The notes under the pieces are model-generated. The model saw only the letters and a list, made by a program, of their open reading frames with translations. It had not been told where the DNA came from and searched no databases. From contig JAEWDK010000024.1 of NCBI GenBank assembly GCA_023390175.1, positions 496,001 through 560,000 on the forward strand: a stretch of DNA of 64,000 nt. Reading direction: 5' to 3'. Positions 34,615-43,569 of this stretch are shown here, in pieces. The stretch comes from Bacillota bacterium (lineage in GTDB: Bacteria; Bacillota; Clostridia; Oscillospirales; Acutalibacteraceae). The translations under genes and the position numbers were made by a program. Position 1 is the first letter of the stretch; each line of letters starts with the position of its first letter.

Positions 34615-35388
34615 CTATTGATTATAATATTCGGTCAAATGTTTTTTCAGTTTTCGTAATGCATTGGAATGGATTTGTGATACTCTGGAATCACTGATTC
34701 CCATTACGCTGGAAATCTCTTTGATTTTGAGCTGCTCTTTATAATAAAGTGAAATCACAATTTGCTCTTTATCATTCAGCGTTTCAATATCCCTGGAAAG
34801 AACGTCTTGAAGCTCCTTTTCCGCCATCACCTGCTCCGGACCGCGGATGGGGTCGCTGGTCAGGCTAAGCTCGATATTCTCCACGCCTTTTTCATAAATA
34901 ATCTCTTCGAAAGAAAGCATGTTGAGCGCACAGGTTTCCGCCTGCATTTTTTCATAATCCATCAGGCTTACATCCAAAAAATCGGCAAGCTCCTGATCGG
35001 TTGGGTTCCTGCTTAGTTCGTGGCTGAGCGTATTCTCCGCCTCGTTAATGTTTTTCGCAATGCGTTTGAGCCTTCTGGGGAAGCAGTCCTGCTTTCGTAT
35101 GTAATCGATCATAGCGCCGCGCACCTTAATGGAGGCGTATGTTTCGAATTTTACCTTCTTTTCCGGGTCAAACTTTTCCACTGCGTCCAGCAGGGCGATG
35201 ATGCCTTCATTTACGATGTCATCCATATAATTAAAATGCTGGTAGCGGCCGACTGTTTTGAGCGCAATGCATTTTACGATATAACTGTATTGCACTACAA
35301 GCATATTGCGAATGTCTACATCCTTTGCCTGCTGGTATTCCAGCCATAAATCGCCGACTGAAATTTGGCTTGTTTCCGGATTTTTCAT
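34615..35388 (-). CDS. fliA: Flagellar sigma factor FliA (sigma-28/SigD)
   Basis: A 257-residue sigma-70 family factor with region 2 (YASIKVRGAMIDYIRKQD), region 3 and a region 4 helix-turn-helix (KIKEISSVMGISDSRVSQIH). The FliA/SigD subfamily recognises TAAA-N15/16-CCGATAT promoters, eight likely examples of which are in this window. FlgM, encoded at 56.4 kb, should bind and hold it until the hook is finished. GGAGGG lies before the ATG. It is placed after flhA, without flhF or flhG in between. Confidence 0.95.
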   Translation of the reverse strand: MKNPETSQISVGDLWLEYQQAKDVDIRNMLVVQYSYIVKCIALKTVGRYQHFNYMDDIVNEGIIALLDAVEKFDPEKKVKFETYASIKVRGAMIDYIRKQDCFPRRLKRIAKNINEAENTLSHELSRNPTDQELADFLDVSLMDYEKMQAETCALNMLSFEEIIYEKGVENIELSLTSDPIRGPEQVMAEKELQDVLSRDIETLNDKEQIVISLYYKEQLKIKEISSVMGISDSRVSQIHSNALRKLKKHLTEYYNQ

Positions 35389-35445
35389 TCAGCCGTCCCT
35401 CCTTCCATTGAAAGTGATTGGAAAACATTGCTCCGACAAATCCTG

Positions 35446-37500
35446 TTACTCCAGTGTAACATTGGCGACCGCCTGAATTTGCACGTTGGAGTTCAGTTCG
35501 TTAAAAGAAAGCACAACCGCATTGGGGTAGAACTGCTCCAGCATTTTGCTGAAATAAATTCGAACCAAAGGAGACGTTAAAATAATAGGAACATTGATTG
35601 CGTCTTTTACTTTGGTAATGCAGTCCAGCAATTTGGATACAATTTTCTGCGTCATCTGCGGATCGAGTGAAAGGTAGGTGCCCTGATCGTTCTTGTTGAT
35701 CGAGTTGACAATCACCCTTTCCACTTCACTGTCAAGTGTGATTACGCGGATTTGGCCGCCGTCGGACCACTTGCGGGTGATTGTACGCTTTAACGACTGC
35801 CTTACATATTCGGTAAGAACTTCCGTTTCACGAACGGTAGGCGCATAATCGGAGATTGTGCTCAGAATGGTTTCCATGTCCCGGATCGGGACTCCTTCTT
35901 TCAAAAGGCTGCACAGCACTTTTTGCAGATTGCTGAAGGAAATCATATTCGGCACAACATCATCCACCAAATTGCCGTCCGTCTTCTTGACTGTTTCGAG
36001 CAGTTGGTTAATATCCTGCCTGGTAAGCAGCTCATGCGCATAACGCTTTACAGTCTCCGACAGATGGGTGACCACAACGGAAAGCGGGTCAATAACGGTA
36101 TAGCCGTAAATTTCGGCCATTTCCTTTTTATCCGGTGTAATCCATTTGCTGGGGATTCCGTATGCCGGCTCAATGGTCTCGATTCCGTCGATGGTTCCGG
36201 TAAGATTTCCCGGGTCGAGCGCCAAATAATAATCCACTAAAATTTCGCCGCGGCTGACTTCCTCACCCTTGATTTTAATTACATACTGGTTCGGGTTCAG
36301 CATGCCGTTGTCCCGCAGGCGCACCGCCGGAATAACGGTTCCCATTTCCATGGCAAACTGCTTGCGGAAGGTAACCAGTCTTTCGATAAAGCTGCTTCCG
36401 CTGTTTTCGTCAACCAATGGAATCAGGCTGTAACCGAACTCCATTTCAATGGAATCGATTTGGAGCAAATCATAAATATTGTCAATGTTCTTGTAATAAG
36501 AAGATTCGTCCTGCGCCGGCGGCGCCTCGCCTGTTTCGGTCTGCGGTACAAGGGAGGCGGCCAAATCCTTCTTTTTCTTAACGGTAATGCCGCCAACAAT
36601 CAATGAAGCGGCAACCACTATGATTTGCGGCCAGGGCATGCCGGGGATTAAGCACATTGCAAGCAGCGCGCAGCCCGTTGTAATCATGACAAGCGGCTGG
36701 GAGAAAAACTGCTTGGACACATCCATGCTCAGGCTGGAATCGGAAGCCGCGCGTGTTACAATCATACCGGTTGCGGTGGAAATCAGCAGCGCGGGCAGCT
36801 GGGAAACCAGGCCGTCACCGACCGTTGCAATGGAGTAGGTCGTTAAAACATCATTGAACGACCCGCCGCCCTGCACCATGCCGATTATCGTACCGGCGAT
36901 AAAATTAATGAAAGTAATAATGATGGAAGCAATCGCGTCGCCCTTTACAAACTTGGTGGCACCGTCCATAGCGCCGTAGAATTCAGCCTCGCGCTGGACA
37001 TCGTTCCTGCGCTGACGCGCCATATCTTCGGAAATCAGGCCGGAGCTCAAATCCGCATCAATTGCCATCTGCTTTCCGGGCATGGCGTCCAATTTAAATC
37101 TTGCGGATACTTCGGACACACGCTCCGAACCCTTTGTAATAACCAAAAAATTTACGATAACGATAATTAAGAATACAAGAAATCCGACGACAATGTTGCC
37201 GGACAATACAAAGTCACCGAAAGTATGAATCACCTGACCTGCTTGGCCGGACTTCGTGAGGATAAGCCGGGTTGAAGAAATGTTCAACGCAAGCCGGAAC
37301 AGGGTTGTGATTAACAGCAAAGATGGAAAAACAGAGAATTGAAGTGCATCTTTTATGTACATCGTCATGAGCAGAATCATGATGGACAATGTGATATTTA
37401 TGATGAACATCATGTCCAATAAAAAAGGAGGAAGCGGAATAATGATAAAGCCGATGATCATTATGACAAAAATTGCAACGACGTTATTTAGAATTTTCAA
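35446..37500 (-). CDS. flhA: Flagellar export gate protein FlhA
   Basis: A 684-residue export apparatus protein. The N-terminal half has about eight membrane helices with the FHIPEP-type loop region (SEVSARFKLDAMPGKQMAID). The C-terminal half from about residue 330 is the cytosolic platform that docks chaperone-substrate complexes. The start is TTG with AAGGAG 11 nt upstream; it begins 7 nt after the flhB stop. The length is usual. Confidence 0.95.
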   Translation of the reverse strand: MKILNNVVAIFVIMIIGFIIIPLPPFLLDMMFIINITLSIMILLMTMYIKDALQFSVFPSLLLITTLFRLALNISSTRLILTKSGQAGQVIHTFGDFVLSGNIVVGFLVFLIIVIVNFLVITKGSERVSEVSARFKLDAMPGKQMAIDADLSSGLISEDMARQRRNDVQREAEFYGAMDGATKFVKGDAIASIIITFINFIAGTIIGMVQGGGSFNDVLTTYSIATVGDGLVSQLPALLISTATGMIVTRAASDSSLSMDVSKQFFSQPLVMITTGCALLAMCLIPGMPWPQIIVVAASLIVGGITVKKKKDLAASLVPQTETGEAPPAQDESSYYKNIDNIYDLLQIDSIEMEFGYSLIPLVDENSGSSFIERLVTFRKQFAMEMGTVIPAVRLRDNGMLNPNQYVIKIKGEEVSRGEILVDYYLALDPGNLTGTIDGIETIEPAYGIPSKWITPDKKEMAEIYGYTVIDPLSVVVTHLSETVKRYAHELLTRQDINQLLETVKKTDGNLVDDVVPNMISFSNLQKVLCSLLKEGVPIRDMETILSTISDYAPTVRETEVLTEYVRQSLKRTITRKWSDGGQIRVITLDSEVERVIVNSINKNDQGTYLSLDPQMTQKIVSKLLDCITKVKDAINVPIILTSPLVRIYFSKMLEQFYPNAVVLSFNELNSNVQIQAVANVTLE

Positions 37501-37507
37501 TATTGCC

Positions 37508-38563
37508 TTAACTCCTTTTCATAGAATATACCCAAGCCATAATTTCGGCAAGAATGACATAGTAATCGGGGGGGATTTCACGGTTAACCTCTACTACACC
37601 ATACAATGCTCTTGCCAGAGGTTTATTTTCCGTCATTGGAATGTTGTGCTGCTCTGCAATTTCTACTATTTTAAGCGCTGTGTAGTCCTGCCCTTTTGCG
37701 ACTACAATCGGAGCGGCGTTTTTTTCAATATCATATTTGAGTGCAATGGCGATATGCGTCGGATTCCTGACAATTACATCCGCAGTAGGCACCTGCTGCA
37801 TCATTCTTTGCATCGACATCTTGCGCTGCCGTTCGCGGATTTGACTTTTTATCTGAGGGTCGCCTTCCATTTGCTTATACTCTTCTTTTATTTCCTGCTT
37901 GGACATTTTAAGATTTCGCTCATATTCCCACCATTGATAGAAATAGTCAACGGCCGCAATGGCAATAAAAGCGAACGAAAGCTGAACAACAATATCCATA
38001 ATGGAGTTCAGAATAAAGTAGGTTGCCTGCATAATGTCTTCGAACATCAGGTTCACAAAGGACTTCGCTATTTTCATATATGCCGAATAAAGCATATAGC
38101 CCAGGATGATAATCTTAATCAATGCTTTGAGCAGTTCCGTAACGGAACGCAGGGAAAACATGCGCTTGATGCCCTGAAGAGGGCTGAGCTTGGAGAATTT
38201 TATCTTTAAATTTTCTTTCGAAATTTTAAATCTGGTTTGCACACCGGTTGCAATAATCCCCACCGCAACCGACATCAGCATTACAGGGCCGGCCAGCAGT
38301 AAAATCGCAATAACCGTGTCCTTCGCGACATCCATCACAAAACCGGTGGTCAGTGTATTTACCGTTTTCGTGTAAACAAAATACTTTGTCATGAAGTTCG
38401 ACATGTATTTGTAGATGAACGGAAGTGCTGTTTTCATGGTGTAAAAAAGTGCCAAAATGGAAACTGCGCTGATTACGTCGCTGCTTTGGAAGATATTTCC
38501 CTTTTTTCGCTCGTCTTCCCGTTTTTTAGGGGTAGCTTTTTCGGTTTTGCTGCTGTCGGCCAT
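37508..38563 (-). CDS. flhB: Flagellar export switch protein FlhB
   Basis: A 351-residue protein with four membrane helices (about 30-50, 80-105, 143-165 and 185-210) and a cytosolic domain with the intact autocleavage motif NPTH at 267-270. Cleavage after N lets the gate switch from rod/hook to filament export. A lone FlhB C-domain paralogue, lacking NPTH, is encoded at 22.0 kb. GGGGGG precedes the ATG. Confidence 0.95.
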   Translation of the reverse strand: MADSSKTEKATPKKREDERKKGNIFQSSDVISAVSILALFYTMKTALPFIYKYMSNFMTKYFVYTKTVNTLTTGFVMDVAKDTVIAILLLAGPVMLMSVAVGIIATGVQTRFKISKENLKIKFSKLSPLQGIKRMFSLRSVTELLKALIKIIILGYMLYSAYMKIAKSFVNLMFEDIMQATYFILNSIMDIVVQLSFAFIAIAAVDYFYQWWEYERNLKMSKQEIKEEYKQMEGDPQIKSQIRERQRKMSMQRMMQQVPTADVIVRNPTHIAIALKYDIEKNAAPIVVAKGQDYTALKIVEIAEQHNIPMTENKPLARALYGVVEVNREIPPDYYVILAEIMAWVYSMKRS

Positions 38564-38610
38564 ATCATCCCCCCCAGAAGCGAATTCGACAATTGATAAG
38601 AGAACACAGG

Positions 38611-39375
38611 CTATACAAGTGCCTGAAAAATATAATTGATATTATCGAACATCAAGGAAATCAGCCTTTCCAAAAAAGCGGCAAGCGCCGGCACCATGAT
38701 CAGAATTACCAAAAAACCGATGATTACTTTCAGCTGAATATTAATAACAAACACGTCGATTTGCGGAACGGCCCGCATTACCAGACCGACGGCAATTTCC
38801 GTAATAAGCTCGGCTGCAAGCATTGGAAGTGACATTTTGACCGCATAAATCAGGATCAGAGAAAACATGGAAGCAAGCTGCTGAAACATTTCAGGCCGGA
38901 ACTGCAGGGTGCCGTAGGGCACCAGGATACACAGCTTGGTAAAAACCTGAATCAGCGTCAAGTGCGCATTGGTAGCAAAAAAGATTAAAACAAACATCGT
39001 GTTGGCCATTGAACCGGAAAGCGGCATGGAAACATTGCTTTGAGGGTCAAAAATTTTTGACATGGAAATTCCGATCTGCATATCCATGTTTTCGCCGCTG
39101 ATGAGCATTACGGACATAAACAGCTGAATCACAAATCCAACCATATAACCGACCAGCAATTCCTTCAGCATGGTAAAAAAGAGCACTAGGAACGAGGGCA
39201 TTTCCATGGCCTGCGCGGGAACCAGTTGGTAAGAGAACACCGACAGCATCAGCGTGAGCCCGACCTTTACAATTGCGGGAACATTTTTTCGGCCCAAAAT
39301 CGGGTTAAACAGAATGCAGCCGGACATGCGCATAAAGATTAAAAGCAGAAGAGTAAAATCATAATCAAATTCCAT
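38611..39375 (-). CDS. fliR: Flagellar export gate protein FliR
   Basis: A 254-residue polytopic protein with about six membrane helices and the conserved FliR middle segment (GENMDMQIGISMSKIFDP). It joins FliP and FliQ to form the export channel. AGGGAAACA precedes the ATG. Gene order fliO-fliP-fliQ-fliR-flhB-flhA is standard. Confidence 0.93.
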   Translation of the reverse strand: MEFDYDFTLLLLIFMRMSGCILFNPILGRKNVPAIVKVGLTLMLSVFSYQLVPAQAMEMPSFLVLFFTMLKELLVGYMVGFVIQLFMSVMLISGENMDMQIGISMSKIFDPQSNVSMPLSGSMANTMFVLIFFATNAHLTLIQVFTKLCILVPYGTLQFRPEMFQQLASMFSLILIYAVKMSLPMLAAELITEIAVGLVMRAVPQIDVFVINIQLKVIIGFLVILIMVPALAAFLERLISLMFDNINYIFQALV

Positions 39376-39419
39376 TGTTTCCCTATGACCAAACCTTTCC
39401 GCCGTCTTTCAATGAGATA

Positions 39420-39686
39420 TCAACCGAGCTTCACAATCAAATTGAAAATATACATCATAAAATCATTCATTGTTTCCATCATCCAGGGGCCGAGAATAAT
39501 GAGGACCAGCGCGATTGCCACAAGCTTCGGCACAAAAGAAAGCGTCTGCTCGTGAATCTGCGTGGCAGCCTGAAAAATGGACACAATCAGCCCGATTGCA
39601 ACGCTTACAATGAGAATGGGCGCCGCCAGCTTGAGCGCTGCAACCATTGCAGCCTGCATGATTCCGATTACTTCTGATGTCGTCAT
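39420..39686 (-). CDS. fliQ: Flagellar export gate protein FliQ
   Basis: An 88-residue protein with two membrane helices (about 15-38 and 50-75), the FliQ size and topology, and conserved IFQAATQIHEQTLSFVPK between them. It is part of the FliPQR helical gate. AGAAAGGT lies upstream of the ATG. Confidence 0.93.
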   Translation of the reverse strand: MTTSEVIGIMQAAMVAALKLAAPILIVSVAIGLIVSIFQAATQIHEQTLSFVPKLVAIALVLIILGPWMMETMNDFMMYIFNLIVKLG

Positions 39687-39731
39687 TGGCTATGTACCTT
39701 TCTCCAGTTTCTCAAGGATTGTTCAGCTCTG

Positions 39732-40523
39732 TCACATATTAAAACTGGCTGCCAGGGTTTTAAACAAAAGTCCCCAGCCGTCCACAAGGACAAAAAGCAG
39801 CAGCTTAAACGGAAGCGAAATCATCGCCGGTGGAAGCATAATCATGCCCATGGACATCAGTGTGCTTGACACAATCATATCGATAATCAAAAACGGGATA
39901 AAAATCAGGAAGCCGATTGTGAACGCCCGTTTTAATTCACTGGTCATAAACGCAGGAATTACGGTTGTAATGGGCAGGTCGCTTACGGATTTTACATCCT
40001 TTTCATTGGAAAGATTGATAAACAGGTTTAGATCGTCTTTTTTGGTTTGCTTCAGCATGAACTCCTTGAGCGGAGCAGACGCCTTTTGTATGAATTGCTC
40101 CTGCGTGATTTTCTCTTCCTTATAAGGCTGATAGGCCTGTGTGTTGATGTCGTTGATAACCGGCGACATGATAAACAGGGAAAGGAACAGGGCAATTCCG
40201 ATGAGCACCTGATTTGGCGGGGTCTGCTGCAGGCCCAGTGCGTTTCTTACGAACGACAGAACAATAATAATTCGTGTGAAACAGGTTGTCATGATTAAAA
40301 TCGACGGGAGCAGCGACAGCATGGTAAGCATTTCAATAATTTGAAGCGTGTCCACGCCTTTCCCGTTAACATCCACATTTACAGACGCCGCAGAAGCCTT
40401 CATGGGAAGCAGAAAAATACAAACGAGGGAAACCATGACAAGAACTAAAATTTTTTTATTGACTTTATTTTTTTTCTTCTTCTTTGCCGCTTCCGGCATT
40501 GTCAGCCGTGCCGGAATTTGCAT
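39732..40523 (-). CDS. fliP: Flagellar export gate protein FliP
   Basis: About 263 residues. A lysine-rich N-terminus and a hydrophobic stretch ending in KASAA look like a signal sequence, as normal for FliP; four membrane helices and the conserved RNALGLQQTPPNQVLIG motif follow. The start is not secure: TTG at 40535, ATG at 40523 and ATG at 40499 are all in frame, and none has a good ribosome site, which fits translational coupling to the overlapping fliO gene. FliP forms the core of the export gate with FliQ and FliR. Confidence 0.9.
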   Translation of the reverse strand: MQIPARLTMPEAAKKKKKNKVNKKILVLVMVSLVCIFLLPMKASAASVNVDVNGKGVDTLQIIEMLTMLSLLPSILIMTTCFTRIIIVLSFVRNALGLQQTPPNQVLIGIALFLSLFIMSPVINDINTQAYQPYKEEKITQEQFIQKASAPLKEFMLKQTKKDDLNLFINLSNEKDVKSVSDLPITTVIPAFMTSELKRAFTIGFLIFIPFLIIDMIVSSTLMSMGMIMLPPAMISLPFKLLLFVLVDGWGLLFKTLAASFNM

Positions 40524-40899
40524 TGTTCCTGCCAAATGTTTTCACATCCCATCTGTTTTTCATAGTCGAGTTTAAAATTTCAAGGAAATTTCCCTTCAAG
40601 TCGGATTTCGGGAATTTTAAATCTTCCCCATTCAGTTCCTTTAAAATTTCGATATTGTTGTTCGCAAACCCAATGAGATAATATTTACCGCATATCTCGA
40701 TTACCGCAAGGCCTTTGTCCTGTGCAATGGCCACCCGTTCCAAGACTTTGATATTGTTGGAATCGGAGACATTGTTCACCTTTTTTGCAATGAACTTGCT
40801 GAATACATAACAGAGATACAGGACCAAAACAATGGCGAGCAGCGAAAAAATCAACGGTAAAATATCAGAAGCGAAATTCAATCCGGTCAATCGCGCCAA
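40465..40899 (-). CDS. fliO: Flagellar assembly protein FliO
   Basis: A 144-residue protein with one membrane helix (about 10-33), a short basic cytoplasmic segment, the FliO-like motif (VLERVAIAQDKGLAVIEICGKYYLIG region) and a polar C-tail ending in KEEEKK. It assists FliP assembly. It starts with TTG, with GGAGG 7 nt upstream, and its 3' end overlaps the fliP start region. Confidence 0.88.
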   Translation of the reverse strand: MARLTGLNFASDILPLIFSLLAIVLVLYLCYVFSKFIAKKVNNVSDSNNIKVLERVAIAQDKGLAVIEICGKYYLIGFANNNIEILKELNGEDLKFPKSDLKGNFLEILNSTMKNRWDVKTFGRNNANSGTADNAGSGKEEEKK

Positions 40900-40921
40900 T
40901 CTGCTTCCTCCCTTAATTTGC

Positions 40922-41284
40922 TTAACCTAAAATGCTGTTGACAGTCTTCATAATTCTGTCGGGCTTAAAGGGCTTAACAATGAAATCCTTTGCGCCAAGT
41001 TTAAGGGCGTCAACCACCATTGTTTCCTGGCCCATAGCGGAACACATGACCACTTTTACACTGCTGTCCATTTCCTTCAGCTTTTTCAAAGCCTCCAGTC
41101 CGTCCATAATGGGCATGGTGATGTCCATAAGAATAAGATCCGGTTTTTCTGCCGCATAAGTAGTTACAGCCTGTTCGCCGTTTCCGGCCTCCACAACTTC
41201 CGTGTAGCCATTCTTCTGCAGCGTATCTTTAATCATCATTCTCATAAACGCAGCGTCGTCAACTAACATAATTTTCTTTCCCAT
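40922..41284 (-). CDS. cheY: Chemotaxis response regulator CheY
   Basis: A 120-residue single receiver domain with acidic D9/D10, phosphoacceptor D54 (LMDITMP), the threonine/serine switch region and the conserved lysine in VKPFKP. CheA phosphorylates it; CheY-P then binds FliM and is dephosphorylated by FliY and CheC. It lies between fliY and fliO, the typical Clostridia/Bacillus position. GGAGG is 8 nt before the ATG. Confidence 0.96.
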   Translation of the reverse strand: MGKKIMLVDDAAFMRMMIKDTLQKNGYTEVVEAGNGEQAVTTYAAEKPDLILMDITMPIMDGLEALKKLKEMDSSVKVVMCSAMGQETMVVDALKLGAKDFIVKPFKPDRIMKTVNSILG

Positions 41285-41326
41285 TTCTATTCCTCCTAAA
41301 ATGTAAACCTTAAGCGTTATTTTCGC

Positions 41327-42439
41327 TTAGAGTAATTTCATGATTTCGCTGTTGCTTGATATTTCCGTTATCCTTACCCCGTAATAATCATCCACAACCA
41401 CAACGTCGCCTTTGGCAATCTGCCTGCCGTTTACAAAAACATCAACCTGCGAACCGGCCTGCTTGTCCAATTCTAAAATGGTGCCGGAGGTAAAGTCCAA
41501 AATATCTTTAATTTTCTTTGTGGTCCGGCCTATTTCAACTGTAATCTGCAGCGGAACAGACATAATCATGTTCAGATTATTGCTCTGATCGTCTGTCAGC
41601 ATAACGTCGTCTTCATCAAAGCTTTGATAAGAAGCACCCTGCACTTCATAGTTTGGGTGCGGTTCCTGCCTTACCGTGTTCTGCCGAACAGCCGGTTGCT
41701 GTTTTACCGCCGGCTGGCTGACGGGGGGCTGTTTTACCGCCGGCTTTGGCGTGCTTGCCGGTCTGGAAACCGGCGTTGGCACAGGCGCCGGTTTCGGAGG
41801 AACAACCTCCTCTGGCTCCTCGGGCTCGTCCGCTTCGGTTCCGAAGCCAAAGGAAGAAATTAATTCCTTTGCAAGATCAACCGTCATCAGACTGATAAAC
41901 TCGCTGTTCACCAGGTCGCCGATCATTAAATTAAAATTGACCGCCACAACCGGGTCGTTATCATGAAAATACTTGCTTTTAAACTGCTGTGAATTTTCAA
42001 TAAGGAAGGAATTCGGCGGAGAAATATTAATTGCACGGTTCAAAAGCTGTGAAAGAGCCGTTGAAGAAGCCCCCATCATTTGATTCATAACTTCACAGAT
42101 TGCGCCCAAGCTCATTTCGTCCAGCACAAATTCCTGTTCGGAGTAGTCCGTTTGCAGAAGCAGCCCCACAATAACTTTTACATCCGATTCTTTTAAAATC
42201 ATGATGTTTTTGCCGTCCAAACCGCTTACATAATTGATTTCTACCGCGACCGCCGGTTCCAGCGCCTCAAAATGGAATTCATTGGACTCCATCACTTCAA
42301 CCTTCGGCGTGGTAATATTGACCCGCTGGTCCAGCAACGTTGAAACGGATGTTGCGGAAGACCCCAGGCTAATATTTAAGATTTCTCCAATGGTATCAAC
42401 ATCCATTGGGGAAAGCAGTCCCTCGTTATTTGGCTCCAT
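41327..42439 (-). CDS. fliY: Flagellar switch phosphatase FliY (FliN-like C-terminus)
   Basis: A 370-residue switch protein. The CheC-like N-terminal part has two intact E-x2-N-x22-P sites (EILN and EVMN), so CheY-P phosphatase activity at the motor is expected. A Pro/Val/Lys/Gln-rich linker covers about 210-275, and the C-terminal 75 residues are a FliN/SpoA domain (LQITVEIGRTTKKIKDILDF, NGRQIAKGDVVVVDDYYGVRI). AAAGGTG lies 6 nt before the chosen ATG. It directly precedes cheY. Confidence 0.94.
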   Translation of the reverse strand: MEPNNEGLLSPMDVDTIGEILNISLGSSATSVSTLLDQRVNITTPKVEVMESNEFHFEALEPAVAVEINYVSGLDGKNIMILKESDVKVIVGLLLQTDYSEQEFVLDEMSLGAICEVMNQMMGASSTALSQLLNRAINISPPNSFLIENSQQFKSKYFHDNDPVVAVNFNLMIGDLVNSEFISLMTVDLAKELISSFGFGTEADEPEEPEEVVPPKPAPVPTPVSRPASTPKPAVKQPPVSQPAVKQQPAVRQNTVRQEPHPNYEVQGASYQSFDEDDVMLTDDQSNNLNMIMSVPLQITVEIGRTTKKIKDILDFTSGTILELDKQAGSQVDVFVNGRQIAKGDVVVVDDYYGVRITEISSNSEIMKLL

Positions 42440-42458
42440 AGAAATCACCTTTCATCAT

Positions 42459-43457
42459 TTATTGAAGACTTTTGTCGATTTTAACCGCATATTTCTTCTT
42501 TTTCGTTCCCATAACGCCTGTAAACCAGGGAGACGATTGAACATTTACTGTAACGATATTTTGTTCCACCGGAGTGTTCAGGGAGATAATATCCCCCGTC
42601 TGCAATGAAAGAAGATCCCGAAGACTGATTTCTGTTTTACCCAAAATAGCAGAAACCGTTAAAGGCGATGTTTTCAGGCTGTGCATGATCTCTGTTTTCC
42701 GCTGCTGTTCCACATCCGGATCATCTTTCTTTGGCAATTTCACATATTTTGAATTAAACACCCTGAAAACTTCTTCAAGGGACGTTGCGGGAAGACATAT
42801 ATTCATGTTGCCTTTTAAATCGCCCACAGTAATTTCAATAACAACAATGGAAACTGCTTCATCCGGCTGTATGAACTGAATCATTCGTGAGTTTGTTTCG
42901 ATCATGTCCAGCGTATGATCAAGCTCAATATAGTTGCCCCATGCATTTTTTAAAAGCGGCAGAACCTGTTTAAACAGGTATTCCAGCAGGGACAGCTCAA
43001 TTTCGGTATAGTCGCGGTCTAAATCGTACCCGGCGCCGGTGCCACCCAGCATTCGATCCATGATAGAGAACGAAACGGGCCGTGCCAGTTCCAAAAGAAT
43101 TTGCTTGTCGTCAATTCTGTTTTCCTCGCTGTGCATTCCAATCACGCCAACCAGCACAGAATCGCTTAACGCATTATTGAATTCGCGGTAGTCCTCTTCC
43201 TCCACCTGAAGGATTTCCATTTGGCAGGAGGTTCGAAGCATACCTGAAATCTGAAGGCTGAACGTTCTGGCAAACCCGTCGAAAACATTATCCAACAGCT
43301 TAAGCTGTTCCCTTGAAAACTTTTTCGGCGACATAAAGTCATATTCTTTTACTTTTGGAGCATTGGACTGTTCTTCTATTTCTTTAAAATCGACATTCCC
43401 GCTTTGCAAACTTCCCAGCAATTCATCAATTTGCTTCTGCGACAATATTTCCGCCAT
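42459..43457 (-). CDS. fliM: Flagellar motor switch protein FliM
   Basis: A 332-residue switch protein. The CheY-P docking motif (ILSQKQIDELLGSL) is at the N-terminus, then the CheC-like middle domain (GMLRTSCQMEILQVEEEDY, MLGGTGAG) and the C-terminal SpoA domain (LGKTEISLRDLLSLQTGDII). Phospho-CheY binding here changes rotation sense. The start at 43457 is preferred over an ATG seven codons earlier since GGTGG is near it. No fliL gene precedes it. Confidence 0.95.
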   Translation of the reverse strand: MAEILSQKQIDELLGSLQSGNVDFKEIEEQSNAPKVKEYDFMSPKKFSREQLKLLDNVFDGFARTFSLQISGMLRTSCQMEILQVEEEDYREFNNALSDSVLVGVIGMHSEENRIDDKQILLELARPVSFSIMDRMLGGTGAGYDLDRDYTEIELSLLEYLFKQVLPLLKNAWGNYIELDHTLDMIETNSRMIQFIQPDEAVSIVVIEITVGDLKGNMNICLPATSLEEVFRVFNSKYVKLPKKDDPDVEQQRKTEIMHSLKTSPLTVSAILGKTEISLRDLLSLQTGDIISLNTPVEQNIVTVNVQSSPWFTGVMGTKKKKYAVKIDKSLQ

Positions 43458-43569
43458 ATTACCACCATTTCCTCGCACTTTTCATGATAGGGTTTTCACT
43501 TTGCTGATGTATGAAAAGACGCTGCAGTTTTGTGCGAAAAAAACGAACGTCATTTTTCCAATTTTTTAT

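Noticed and set aside
37355..38209. A 284-codon plus-strand frame across flhA and flhB
   Set aside because: It spans the junction of two well-supported genes and has His/Phe-rich composition without homology.
41624..41966. Proline/glycine-rich plus-strand frames opposite the fliY linker
   Set aside because: They arise from the repetitive Pro/Val/Lys linker codons of fliY and have no start signals.
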